From: HK1 sp965202735
Lineage (GTDB): Bacteria; Pseudomonadota; Gammaproteobacteria; HK1
DNA length: 64,000 nucleotides
Assembly (NCBI GenBank): GCA_965202735.1
Contig: OZ241844.1
Span: forward strand, 124,001-188,000
Direction of reading: 5' to 3'
The notes beneath the pieces were generated by a model, which did no database searches, was not told where the DNA came from, and saw only the letters and a program-made list of their open reading frames with translations. A program made the position numbers and the translations under genes. Below, in pieces: positions 7,760-15,910 of this stretch. Numbering within the stretch: position 1 is the stretch's first letter; the number at the start of each line of letters is the position of its first letter.

Positions 7760-8974
7760 TCACGCGGTGGCCGGCTGTCCGACGATCACGCCGGTGCGCG
7801 GGAGCATGAGCACCGCGGCGAAGATTCCGCCCGCCGCCACCGCCATCACCACGAACAGCGCGCCGAATCCCCAGGCGGCATGGATTCCCGCGATGACGGG
7901 CAGGGTGGAGGCCATGACCAGGAAGGTCACGATGTAGCGGATGGAGTAGACGCGGCTGCGCCACTCGCTCTTCGTGATCCGCCCGACGAGCACGTCGTTG
8001 ATGGGGATCTGGCCGAACACCACGAGCATGAACGCGACCGAGACCAGCAGGGCGGCGATGCCGGTGAGCTGGTACATGATCGCGAAGAGTACCGCCTGCA
8101 GCCCGGCCACGAACGCGAACACGGTGCGCACGGAGTGGTGGTCGACGAGGTAGCCGACCACGAGCTGGGCGAACGCCGCGACCGTGAACACCAGGAACGC
8201 GTAGCCTCCGACCGCGGTGGCGGACCCGGCGATGTCGGTGAGCCGCTCGTCGAATATCTTCGGGAGCGCGAACGTCGTGCTCTGGAAGATCAGGCCGCCG
8301 ACCGCGGTGGTGAACACGATGATCGAGAACACGCGCACGAACGTCGCGCGCCCGATGGTCGAGGCGCCGGCCGCGGCCCTGCTCGTGCCGGCGCCGCCCG
8401 CGCGGGCCGCGGCCCGGTCCTTGCGGCCGGACCACACGAAGGCCGCGTAGGCGGCCCCGAGGCCGACGGAGACGACACCGGGCAGGACGAACGCGTTGCG
8501 CCAGCTCCCGGTGTCGATGAGCCAGCCCGTCAGCAGCGCGGCGGCGGCGACCCCCAGGTTGCCGAACACCCCGTTGACGGCGAGCGGGATGCCGGTCTTC
8601 TTCCGTCCGTGCACCACCATCGCGAGTCCGACCGGGTGGTAGATCGCGGCGAACACCCCGACCGCGAACAGCCCGGCCGCGATCCCGACGGGCGAGTCGG
8701 CCAGCGCGGTCGCGGCCGAGCTCACCCCGATGCCAATGAAGAAGATGATCATCATGCCTTCCCGGCTCCACTTGTCGGCGATCCAGCCGGCCGGAATCGC
8801 GCAGATCCCGAACGCGACGAACCCCGGCGTGGCGTAGGGGATCAGCGCCGCGTAGCTCATGCCCCATTCCTCGGCGAGCCGCAACGCCGCGACCGTCGCG
8901 AAGATCAGCATGAACAGGTGGTCGAGGAAGTGCCCGACGTTGAGGAACAGGAACTCGAGGCGATCGCGCGACAT
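7760..8974 (-). CDS. Major facilitator superfamily transporter
   Basis: A 404-residue integral membrane protein with twelve hydrophobic helices split 6+6 by a cytoplasmic loop rich in Ala, Gly and Arg (near residues 195-220). The MFS loop 2-3 motif is visible as GWIADKWSREGM near residue 63, with a related segment in the second half, GYLVDHHSVRT. It resembles the oxalate/formate or sugar-phosphate-like MFS groups, but the substrate cannot be assigned. ATG 8974 is chosen, since the in-frame extension upstream is encoded by tandem repeats (8985-9207). It is probably co-oriented with, but not tightly coupled to, the Ldh2-type dehydrogenase gene. Confidence 0.85.
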   Translation of the reverse strand: MSRDRLEFLFLNVGHFLDHLFMLIFATVAALRLAEEWGMSYAALIPYATPGFVAFGICAIPAGWIADKWSREGMMIIFFIGIGVSSAATALADSPVGIAAGLFAVGVFAAIYHPVGLAMVVHGRKKTGIPLAVNGVFGNLGVAAAALLTGWLIDTGSWRNAFVLPGVVSVGLGAAYAAFVWSGRKDRAAARAGGAGTSRAAAGASTIGRATFVRVFSIIVFTTAVGGLIFQSTTFALPKIFDERLTDIAGSATAVGGYAFLVFTVAAFAQLVVGYLVDHHSVRTVFAFVAGLQAVLFAIMYQLTGIAALLVSVAFMLVVFGQIPINDVLVGRITKSEWRSRVYSIRYIVTFLVMASTLPVIAGIHAAWGFGALFVVMAVAAGGIFAAVLMLPRTGVIVGQPATA

Positions 8975-8984
8975 GTCGGTCCTC

Positions 8985-9207
8985 CGCCGTCCGGCGCCTT
9001 CCGCGGCGGGCTCTGACTCCGCGGTATCCGCGAACATGGGCGCCGGTGCCCGGGTCCGCCGTCCGGCGCCCTCCGCGGCGGGCTGCCTGACTCCGCGGTA
9101 CCTGCGAACATGGGCGCCGGTGCCCGGGTCTGCCGTCCGCGGCGGGCTGCCTGACTCCGCGGTACCTGCGAACATGGGCGCCGGTGCCCGGGTCCGCCTC
9201 CGCGGCG
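8985..9207. repeat. Tandem repeat (about 3 units, 64-80 bp) upstream of the MFS gene
   Basis: Units share a core beginning GACTCCGCGGTA and running through GCGAACATGGGCGCCGGTGC, repeated three times with small length differences. The first unit abuts the MFS translation start region, so this is another duplication at a gene boundary. Confidence 0.85.
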
Positions 9208-9332
9208 GGCCGCCCGGCCCGCGCCGCCGCCGCAGCCTCCGGGCCGGGAGCGGCGGGCGCACTGAAACACGTTGCGAATCGGGTGTCCAGCCGTAGCCGG
9301 CACGTCCGGCTGTTGCCCGCCGTCCGGCCGCC

Positions 9333-9857
9333 GGTAGTGTCTCATTTTGACTTTTTTCCTCAGCGCGACATCACTCTGCCCCGAAGTCAAGCTGAGGCAC
9401 TCCCTGGCTCGTTGTCGGAATATTCATGGCCGGGCTCATGGCCGGGTTGACCCTCGCGCCACATGAAGTGGAGGCGGCGTGCGGCCCGAAGACACCCGCA
9501 TTCTCCCCTCATCCCGGGGGGAGAGCTCGAACGGCTGTTGCGGGAGTCGACGGGTTCAGGAGAAGACACCCGATCTTCTCCCCTCTCCCCCCGGGAGAGG
9601 GGCCGGGGGTGAGGGTGCGGCGATGATTCGGTCCCCCTCACCCCTCTCCCGGGGGGAGAGGGGCTTCTTTCGGGACCAGGGGCATCCCGCCTTTGCGAAC
9701 CGTGCGCACGATGCCCTTGTCCCCAGGGTCGTCCGGAACCGGAAACGAGGGCTCTGGCAAACTGGACGTACACCCTTCCCGACGACGGGTGGCGTCTCGG
9801 TTCGACTTTCTTCCTCAACAAGACACAACGGTCCCGGAGTCAAACTGAGACACTACC
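9333..9857 (+). repeat. Composite non-coding element with R3 ends (525 bp)
   Basis: The left end starts GGTAGTGTCTCATTTTGACT and the right end finishes AGTCAAACTGAGACACTACC, an imperfect terminal inverted repeat of about 20 bp. A second copy with the same order and nearly the same interior is at 47103-47542 (440 bp). Internal hairpins and an R2-like stretch are shared. It contains no transposase, consistent with a MITE-like non-autonomous element. Confidence 0.8.
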
Positions 9858-9858
9858 C

Positions 9859-9927
9859 GGTAGTGGGTCAGTTTGAACTTCTTCCTCGACCGACATGGCG
9901 ATCCTGGAGTCAAACTGACCCACTACC
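9859..9927. repeat. R3 unit (69 bp) with near-perfect terminal inverted repeats
   Basis: GGTAGTGGGTCAGTTTGA at the left and TCAAACTGACCCACTACC at the right are perfect inverted repeats of 18 bp around a 33-base centre containing the shared CTTCTTCCTCGA core. This is the cleanest copy of the R3 family in the window. Confidence 0.85.
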
Positions 9928-10038
9928 CACTACCCACTACCCGGCCGCCGTCCGGCCGCCGTCCGGCTTGCAGGCCGGGCCGGGACGTTGCCATCATGAG
10001 TGCGCCCGTTCCGGGCGGTCCGTTCAGGACAGACCCGC

Positions 10039-10431
10039 ATGAGCGACCACGCCAGGGTGACGATCGCGTTGCTCGACGCGATACAGGACGCATTCAACCG
10101 CCACGACGTGGACGGCATCCTGTCGTACTTCGCCGAGGACGGGGAGTGGCTGATGGCGCGCGGCCCGGACCCGTGGGAGGCGAAGCGGCTGCGCGGGAAG
10201 CGGGCGATCGGAGACGTGCTGCGCGCCCGCTACGCGGTCATCCCGGACATGCGGTGGGTGGACATGACGCACTTCATCGATCCAGACGGGACCCGGGCCT
10301 GCTCGGAGTGGACGGTGAAGGGCACGCCGGAGGCGGGCGCGCCGCTCGACTGGCTCGGCTGCGACCTCTGGACGTTCCGCGACGGGCTCGTCACGAGGAA
10401 GGACACGTACTGGAAGTACATCGACGGCTGA
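10039..10431 (+). CDS. NTF2-like / SnoaL-like small protein
   Basis: A 130-residue protein with the NTF2-like cone fold pattern: helical N-terminus VTIALLDAIQDAFNRHDVDGILSYF-type segment, then GEWLMARG, a conserved RLRGKRAIGDVL turn and C-terminal strands ending KDTYWKYIDG. Relatives act as small isomerases, dehydratases or binding proteins, and many are uncharacterised. ATG 10039 is preferred over 10000 because the upstream part is not family-like. The stop codon lies in a GGCTGAGC sequence that is the seed of the following 11-bp tandem repeat. Located upstream of a broken amidase gene. Specific role unknown. Confidence 0.7.
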   Translation: MSDHARVTIALLDAIQDAFNRHDVDGILSYFAEDGEWLMARGPDPWEAKRLRGKRAIGDVLRARYAVIPDMRWVDMTHFIDPDGTRACSEWTVKGTPEAGAPLDWLGCDLWTFRDGLVTRKDTYWKYIDG

Positions 10432-10440
10432 GCAACTCCA

Positions 10441-10515
10441 GAGCGGCGGCTGAGCGGCGGCTGAGCGGCGGCTGAGCGGTGACTGAGCGGCGGCTGAGCG
10501 ACGGCTGAGCGGCGG
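10441..10515 (+). repeat. 11-bp tandem repeat (about 7 copies, GGCGGCTGAGC)
   Basis: The unit matches the last codons and stop codon of the preceding gene (GACGGCTGAGC at 10424-10434), so the stop-containing end of that gene seems to have been amplified downstream. Variants with a single substitution occur in copies 4 and 6. Confidence 0.85.
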
Positions 10516-10538
10516 GTGCCGGGAGAGGAGGGGACTGG

Positions 10539-11967
10539 ATGGCCATCGACCACGGCGAGCTTGCAGGGCTCGATGCGACACGGTGCGCGGCGCTGGTGCG
10601 GGCCGGCGAGCTGACTCCGCTGGAGCTCGTCGACGCCGCCATCGACCGGGCCGAGCAGGTCGACGGGACCCTCAACGCGATCGTGACCCGGATGTACGAC
10701 CACGCGCGCGAGACCGCGCGCGCCCACCCCCGCACCGGCCTCTTCGCCGGCGTGCCGTTTCTCGTGAAGGACTTCCTCGCCGAGGTCCGGGGCGTGCGCC
10801 TGACCGAGGCGAGCGCGTTCCTGAGCGACCATGTGCCGGCCGGGGACAGCGAGCTGGTGCGCCGCTTCCGGACCGCGGGGCTCGTGTTCATCGGCAAGAC
10901 GAACACTCCGGAGCTCGCCATCGGGCCGACCACCGAGCCGCGCCTGTTCGGCCCCACCCGCAACCCCTGGGACCCCGGGCGGACCGCCGGCGGATCGAGC
11001 GGCGGCGGTCTCCGCCCGGGTGGTGCCGATGGCCCACGGCAACGACGCCGGCGGCTCGATCCGCATCCCCGCGTCGTGCTGCGGGCTGGTGGGGCTGAAG
11101 CCGAGCCGCGGGCGGGTCTCCCTCGGTCCGCACTACGGCGACATGTTCTCGGGTCTGGTCGGCGAGCTCGGGGTGACGCGCACGGTGCGCGATACCGCCG
11201 GGCTGCTCGACGCGGTGGCCGGCCCCGCGGTCGGGGAGCCGTACTTCCCGGCGCCGCCGGCACGCTCGTTTACCGCCGAGGCCGGGCGGACGCCGGGAAC
11301 GCTGAAGGTCGGCTTCTCCGTCGAATCCCCTCTGGGCGACGCCATCGACCCCGAGTGCGAGAGGGCGGTGCGCGCCGCCGCGGCGCTGTGCGAGTCCCTC
11401 GGCCACGAGGTGGAGGAGGCCGGTCCGGACTACGATGCCGAGGCGCTCTGGACGAAGTTCACCACCCTGCTCTCGGGCGGCGCGGCGTGGGCGGTGGCGG
11501 ACTGGGAGCGGCGCACCGGGCGGACCGCCGGGCCGGAGCACTTCGAGCCGTTCGTGTGGAGGTTCGCCGAGCGCGGCCGGGCGCTCGGAGCGCACGACTA
11601 CCTGCTCGCGGTCCAGGACATGCAGCGCGCGGTGCGCGATCTCTGCGCGTACTTCACCCGCTTCGACCTCTGGCTGACCGCCACCCTCGGGCAGCCGCCG
11701 GTCGAGCTCGGCACCCTGGTCTACCGGGGCGGCGACCCCTTCGAGCTGCGGCGGCGCTGCGCGCGGTTCTCGCCCTGCACGTGGATCGCCAACGCGAGCG
11801 GCCAGCCCGCGGTCTCCCTGCCGCTGCACTGGACCCGTTCGGGGCTCCCGGTCGGCGTGCACTTCGTCGCCCGCTGGGGCGAGGAGGCGACCCTCATCCG
11901 CCTCGCGGCCCAGCTCGAGCGCGCCCGCCCGTGGGCGGCCCGGCGGCCCGGAGTCTGCGCGGCCTGA
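10539..11967 (+). pseudogene. Amidase (amidase signature family), frameshifted
   Basis: An amidase-signature hydrolase gene interrupted at about 11001-11010. The first frame (from ATG 10539) encodes the catalytic Lys in FLVKDF and ends the core signature at GGSSGG. The protein then continues in another frame as VSARVVPMAHGNDAGGSIRIPA, which carries the expected nucleophile Ser in AGGS, and runs to TGA 11965-11967. Intact relatives have a short Ser-Ala-Ala-Ala segment here, so about 11 bases have been lost within a run of GGC/GCG repeats. Without the lesion the product would be about 475 residues. Substrate unknown. A sequencing or assembly deletion in the GC-rich run is the alternative explanation. 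Confidence 0.82.
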
Positions 11968-12059
11968 GTGATTCCCGGAAGGCCCGGGCGCCGAGGAGGT
12001 GTGCACCGGGGGACGCCGCGCACCAAATCGTGCTCTGCCTGGAATCCACGGCGCTCGCT

Positions 12060-12971
12060 CTACCAGTGATATGCGCCGATATCCTGATCCGGGTCGGGGC
12101 TCGAGGTCGCCTCACGCTCGATACCCGGCCGGGCCAGCAGCATGGAGCGACGTTCGGCTTCGGCCCGTCGGGTACGCTGGGGCAGATTGCGCCGCACTGT
12201 CTCGATGTGATTCTCGAGATCGCGCGCACGGCGAATGTGGTCGAGCACCTGTGGCGCAAACGTGGGAAAGTGACCGCGAGCCATTGCCGCGAGTCCTTCT
12301 TCGGCGTGAATTCTGACGAGTTCGGGAGAGGCGTCCGTCGCCTCGGGCCAGAAAGCGGCCAGTGCGGAGCGTGTATAGACCGCAGGACCCCGTTCGTGGC
12401 GCCACCACCGGCAGAGCCAGGGGTCGGCCTGCTGCACGAGCGTGCGGGCTTGAACGCCCGGCCATTCGTTGTGATGCCGATCGAACCATGCCTGGAGCAT
12501 CCGCTCCCTGATCATGACCAGGTTGGAGCTGATGAGCAGGGTGCCGCCGACGGCGATGACCTGCGCGATGATTTGTGCATCGTTGTCGTCGACGAGCGCG
12601 CCTTCGGCCCGGGGGAAGCACTCGGGTGGGATGCCGTGTGGCCCGAGGAGGCGTTCGGCGAGGGCGTTCTCGGCACGGTCGAGCTGCCTGACGCGGTAGA
12701 GCCCGCTGGGCTGGCGCCACTGGCGCACCCACCAGCGTTGCTCGCGCAGCCGGTGCGCCTCCCGAACGTTGCCGAGCTCCGCCTGGATCCGCTCCGCCTG
12801 AAGCAATGTGGTTTCGGCGAAGCTCCAGGCGCCGACGGTGACCTGCGGAGCGAGACGAGCAACGACCGCGGGGACGATCTGCATGAAGCCGCCGGCGAGC
12901 TCGATGTCGGCCGCGTGAAAGCGCCTGTCGGTCTCCTTGAGGAGTCGGTTCTGGTCGAAGTACGTCCTCAT
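12060..12971 (-). CDS. PIN-like domain protein, probable toxin (303 aa)
   Basis: A 303-residue protein whose first half looks like a PIN-like nuclease: FDQN near residue 5 (first acidic residue), the WSFAETTLL segment near 49-57 with the conserved Glu, and the closing core VDDNDAQIIAQVIAVGG near 130 followed by TLLISSN. PIN nucleases typically cut RNA with a Mg-binding acidic cluster. The second half (about 175-303) is Trp/Arg-rich and helical and has no family I recognise, so the protein is longer than ordinary VapC toxins (about 130). Its ATG overlaps the TGA of the 82-residue upstream gene (ATGA), the usual layout of an antitoxin-toxin pair. It is divergent from the ParB-ATPase gene. Toxin function is inferred from fold-like motifs and organisation. 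Confidence 0.6.
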   Translation of the reverse strand: MRTYFDQNRLLKETDRRFHAADIELAGGFMQIVPAVVARLAPQVTVGAWSFAETTLLQAERIQAELGNVREAHRLREQRWWVRQWRQPSGLYRVRQLDRAENALAERLLGPHGIPPECFPRAEGALVDDNDAQIIAQVIAVGGTLLISSNLVMIRERMLQAWFDRHHNEWPGVQARTLVQQADPWLCRWWRHERGPAVYTRSALAAFWPEATDASPELVRIHAEEGLAAMARGHFPTFAPQVLDHIRRARDLENHIETVRRNLPQRTRRAEAERRSMLLARPGIEREATSSPDPDQDIGAYHW

Positions 12972-13216
12972 GGGCCGCGCGAGGACGCCCGCGCTTCCCG
13001 GTCGGCCTCTCCGATGCCCTCCCACGTGGGCCTGCAGATCACCTCGATGCCGAGAAGTCGGTGCTGCGCGTTCTCGCGCACGCAGTCCTCGATGCTCCTC
13101 GGTCGTCGCGTCGGGTCGGTGGGCTGTGGAGGTGTGTCGAGGTCTCCGATGGTCTCGTAACGGCGAGCGATGTCGTCCACGTCGATCTCCTCTACGTACA
13201 CGGATTGTCCGATCAT
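12968..13216 (-). CDS. Small protein upstream of the PIN-like gene, probable antitoxin (82 aa)
   Basis: An acidic-N-terminal, Arg-rich 82-residue protein starting MIGQSVYVEEIDVDDIARRY. No DNA-binding motif is obvious, but size, coupling and position suggest the antitoxin of the PIN-like protein. Its stop overlaps the toxin start (ATGA), and its own ATG overlaps the TGA of the 120-residue open frame upstream. Its middle contains a run of Pro and Thr residues (DTPPQPTDPTRRPR), likely disordered, which is common in antitoxins. No homologue is recognised, so the role rests on gene arrangement. Confidence 0.55.
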   Translation of the reverse strand: MIGQSVYVEEIDVDDIARRYETIGDLDTPPQPTDPTRRPRSIEDCVRENAQHRLLGIEVICRPTWEGIGEADREARASSRGP

Positions 13217-13575
13217 AGCGAACCCCTCCCGCAGACGTGCGAACGGTCCTCGGAGACCGGGGATCGGACATCGACGAGATCGCCCCCGCCGACGGTGATA
13301 CTGACACGCTTGCCGAGTCGGCGCAGAGCTTGGCGAACTCTGCCGCCGGTTTCGCAAATCTGCCGGAGGAGGGCGCCCACGGGAACCGGATCGAATGGCG
13401 GATTGACATGGATCGTCGGCAGCGGCCGGCCGGCCGCATTCCAGCCTGGCCCGTTCCCGATGACATGACGCCGAGGCAATTTTTCGACCGCCTGGTCCAG
13501 AGCGGCGCTCTGCAACGCCGGGAGGACGGGCGCTGCCGGGCTGCGCTGATAGGATCGAGCAGCGGAGGCGGCCAT
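13213..13575 (-). CDS. Possible small gene at the head of the PIN operon (120 aa)
   Basis: An open frame whose TGA overlaps the ATG of the 82-residue gene in the same ATGA manner as the next junction, which suggests a three-gene coupled operon. The C-terminal half, VGALLRQICETGGRVRQALRRLGKRVSITVGGGDLVDVRS, looks protein-like. Against it, codon-position base composition is weak (third positions about 68% GC by hand count, no higher than first positions), and if the ATG at 13575 is used only 28 bp remain to the divergent ParB-ATPase start. A shorter version beginning at an internal GTG is possible. The opposing open frame 13237-13614 on the plus strand is the main alternative. Confidence 0.33.
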   Translation of the reverse strand: MAASAARSYQRSPAAPVLPALQSAALDQAVEKLPRRHVIGNGPGWNAAGRPLPTIHVNPPFDPVPVGALLRQICETGGRVRQALRRLGKRVSITVGGGDLVDVRSPVSEDRSHVCGRGSL

Positions 13576-13603
13576 CCTCCTGGCGCCGAAACGGGAGCGA
13601 ACG

Positions 13604-15910
13604 ATGAGCGGTGAAACCGCGGAGCAGACGCGCAGCGGTCGGCGATCGGTGTCGCTGTCGCTTGGCAGCCTCTACCTCGACCCGAACAACTACCGGTTTC
13701 TGGACCATCCGGATTACCGGCGCGTCCCGCCGGAGCGCGTCTTCGATGCGGATGTGCAGCGGCGCACGACCGGCTTCGTGCTGGGTCGCCACCAGGAAAA
13801 CGTCCGGGACCTCGTCGCAAGCATCAAGGCGAACGGCTGGCTCGACATCGATCCGATTCTCGTCGAGTCCAGGGACAAGGGACGGTTTCTCGTCGTCGAA
13901 GGGAACCGGCGCGTAGCCACGCTCAAGCACCTGCAACGACGGTACGAAGAGGACGCCGTCGATCTCGGCAAGCTCGACGCCAGCACGTTTTCCAGACTGC
14001 CCGTCGTTCTCTACCGGAACGCAAGCGAGCGGGATCACCTGGTGATGATGGGACTCCACCACATCTCCGGAAAGCGGCGCTGGCCTGCCATCAACCGGGC
14101 CCGAGCGATGGAGCGGCTGCTTTCGCACTTCGGCGGCGACGCGGACGCCGTCTGCGAGGCTCTCGGCGTGAGCAAGCGCGAGCTCAACCTGTCGATACGA
14201 ACGTTGGCGCTGGTGAAGGCGTACAAGGAGAGTGATTACGGCGACCAGTTGCAGTCCGAGCAGTACAACCTGTTTCGCGAGGTTCTCAAGAGCGAGGCGA
14301 TGCGCACCTGGCTCGGATGGGACCCCGCGGCGCTCGCCGCCTCCAGGCAGTCGAACCTCAATCGGCTGTTTTCCTGGATGTCGCGCGAAGCGGAATCCGA
14401 CGACGGAGAGGAAGACGGTCGGGACGCCGGCATCGGGGCGCTGTCCGATCCGGTGATTACCACTGGAGGCCAGGTTCGCGAGCTCGCCAAGATCATCGAG
14501 GACCCGGAGGCCGTCAGAAGCCTCGACGAAACTCGGAGCCTTCAGGAGGCGACGCTTTCCAGCGATCTCCTCGTCAAGAGCGAGATCGAGGCCGCCTTCA
14601 AGTCGTGCGAAGGAGGCATTCAGAAGCTCGACCGGCGCATCGGCGAGCTGGCGCCCGGTGAGCTCGACCGGGTCGAGCAGCTCATCGGCAGGCTCCAGGG
14701 CATGATGCTGGCCCGCAAGAACGTCGGCTTTGGCTGCGGCATAAACCACGGCTACGGCCACGGTATCGGCGCCGGCTTCGAGGAAAGCGAAGGCTCCGGC
14801 GCCGGCGAAGGCTCCGGCGGCGTCCGACCGCCACCGGCCGCCGTCGTCCACCGGTTGCCGTGGCAACCCTTCAACGAGATCACGCAATCGCAGTTTTCCT
14901 CCATCCGCATCGAGAGCTATCGCGGCATCGACGGCCTCGTCCTCGACGCGCCCGGTCGAATCAATCTCATCGTTGGCGTGAACAACGCCGGGAAGACGTC
15001 ACTGCTGGAAGCGATCTACCTGCTTGCTCACCAGAACGACGAGCGGGCCCTCCTCGACACCATTCTCTGGCGCGGCCGGATCGAGGGCGAGCCACCCCCC
15101 ATGTGGCTCGTCGAGCAGCTTCCGCGGGCCGCCCGGGTCTCGGGGTCCTTCGATCAGGTGCCCGAGAACGGGACGAGCGTCGAGCTGAAGGTTGACTCCG
15201 AGCCCGGTCCGGACGTCGAAGACCAGACCTCCTTTCTCTCGAAGCTCGCCATCGAATCCAGCTACGAAAGGCGCATCCAGAGTACGGACGTCGTGTTCTT
15301 CGCTGACCGTCCCCGGCGAACCCGATTTCAGGGACGACGCTGGCTGTGCCGTTCGGCGTTCACGAGCCCGTTCTCGGCCAATCGTCCCGAGACACTCGCG
15401 CGTTGCAACAAGGAAAGCCTCGAGGCGGGGACCAAGCAGCGGATCATCGATTTCATCCGGGATCACGTCGATTCCGGGCTGCGCAATATCGAGCTGGCCG
15501 ACCGGTACAACCGCTTTCTGGTCAGCCACCGTGATTTCCGGCGGGCGCTCGACCTCGCGGCGTTCGGAGAAGGCGTGCGGCGTGTGTTCGAGACTGGATT
15601 GCTCTTCGCCGGAGTCGGCGGAGGCGTGCTGCTGGTCGACGAGTTCGAGAATGCGATCCACACCGAGCTCCTCATGGACTTCACGCGACTCGTCCAGGAC
15701 CTTGCGGCCGAGCTCAACGTGCAGGTCTTTCTGTCGACCCACAGCAAGGAGGCGATTGACGCGTTCGTTCTCAATGAGTGCCGAACCGACGACATCGTGG
15801 GCTATGCGATCAGCCGCACCGGCAATGGCGCCACGGCGAGACGCTACGAAGGCAGCCGCCTCAAGTCGCTACACGACGCCGTGGACTTCGACCTGCGAGG
15901 CGTGCGATGA
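13604..15910 (+). CDS. ParB-like nuclease domain fused to AAA (OLD/RecF-like) ATPase
   Basis: A 768-residue two-part protein. Residues about 15-200 look like a ParB/sulfiredoxin-type N-terminal domain (FLVVEGNRRVATLKHL near 94-110) followed by a helix-turn-helix-like part (VCEALGVSKRELNLSIRTL near 185). A Gly-rich linker with GYGHGIGAGFEESEGSGAGEG lies near 380-405. Residues about 425-768 form an AAA_15/AAA_21 ATPase: Walker A GVNNAGKTS near 457, Walker B LLVDEFENAIH near 676 and the H-motif STHSKEAID near 711. The next gene overlaps its stop (ATGA) and encodes a TOPRIM-like protein, as in OLD-, Gabija- and PARIS-type defence pairs. The ParB fusion is unusual. The likely role is phage or plasmid sensing with nuclease activation, inferred from domains and island context. 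Confidence 0.75.
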   Translation: MSGETAEQTRSGRRSVSLSLGSLYLDPNNYRFLDHPDYRRVPPERVFDADVQRRTTGFVLGRHQENVRDLVASIKANGWLDIDPILVESRDKGRFLVVEGNRRVATLKHLQRRYEEDAVDLGKLDASTFSRLPVVLYRNASERDHLVMMGLHHISGKRRWPAINRARAMERLLSHFGGDADAVCEALGVSKRELNLSIRTLALVKAYKESDYGDQLQSEQYNLFREVLKSEAMRTWLGWDPAALAASRQSNLNRLFSWMSREAESDDGEEDGRDAGIGALSDPVITTGGQVRELAKIIEDPEAVRSLDETRSLQEATLSSDLLVKSEIEAAFKSCEGGIQKLDRRIGELAPGELDRVEQLIGRLQGMMLARKNVGFGCGINHGYGHGIGAGFEESEGSGAGEGSGGVRPPPAAVVHRLPWQPFNEITQSQFSSIRIESYRGIDGLVLDAPGRINLIVGVNNAGKTSLLEAIYLLAHQNDERALLDTILWRGRIEGEPPPMWLVEQLPRAARVSGSFDQVPENGTSVELKVDSEPGPDVEDQTSFLSKLAIESSYERRIQSTDVVFFADRPRRTRFQGRRWLCRSAFTSPFSANRPETLARCNKESLEAGTKQRIIDFIRDHVDSGLRNIELADRYNRFLVSHRDFRRALDLAAFGEGVRRVFETGLLFAGVGGGVLLVDEFENAIHTELLMDFTRLVQDLAAELNVQVFLSTHSKEAIDAFVLNECRTDDIVGYAISRTGNGATARRYEGSRLKSLHDAVDFDLRGVR

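Larger units (their letters stand above)
9208..10038. other. Intergenic region made of repeats R3 and GC-rich hairpins
   Basis: About 830 bp between the MFS tandem repeats and the NTF2-like gene. From 9333 to 9857 it is a composite element with R3 units at both ends; an extra R3 unit follows at 9859-9927. The interior contains two long palindromes of the form CTCCCCNCCGGGAGAGGGG (9575-9605 and 9640-9665). Short direct repeats of CCACTACC occur at 9920-9942. No gene is supported. Confidence 0.7.

Noticed and set aside
10441..10515. Short regular repeats resembling a CRISPR array
   Set aside because: Period is 11 bp with no spacers and no cas genes nearby; it is a duplication of a stop-codon region. 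No CRISPR array is seen anywhere in the window.
13237..13614. Plus-strand 125-residue open frame before the ParB-ATPase gene
   Set aside because: Asp/Glu/Gly-rich, no family resemblance, and overlaps the ATPase start by 11 bases without a clear ribosome-binding site; kept only as an alternative to the minus-strand frame.
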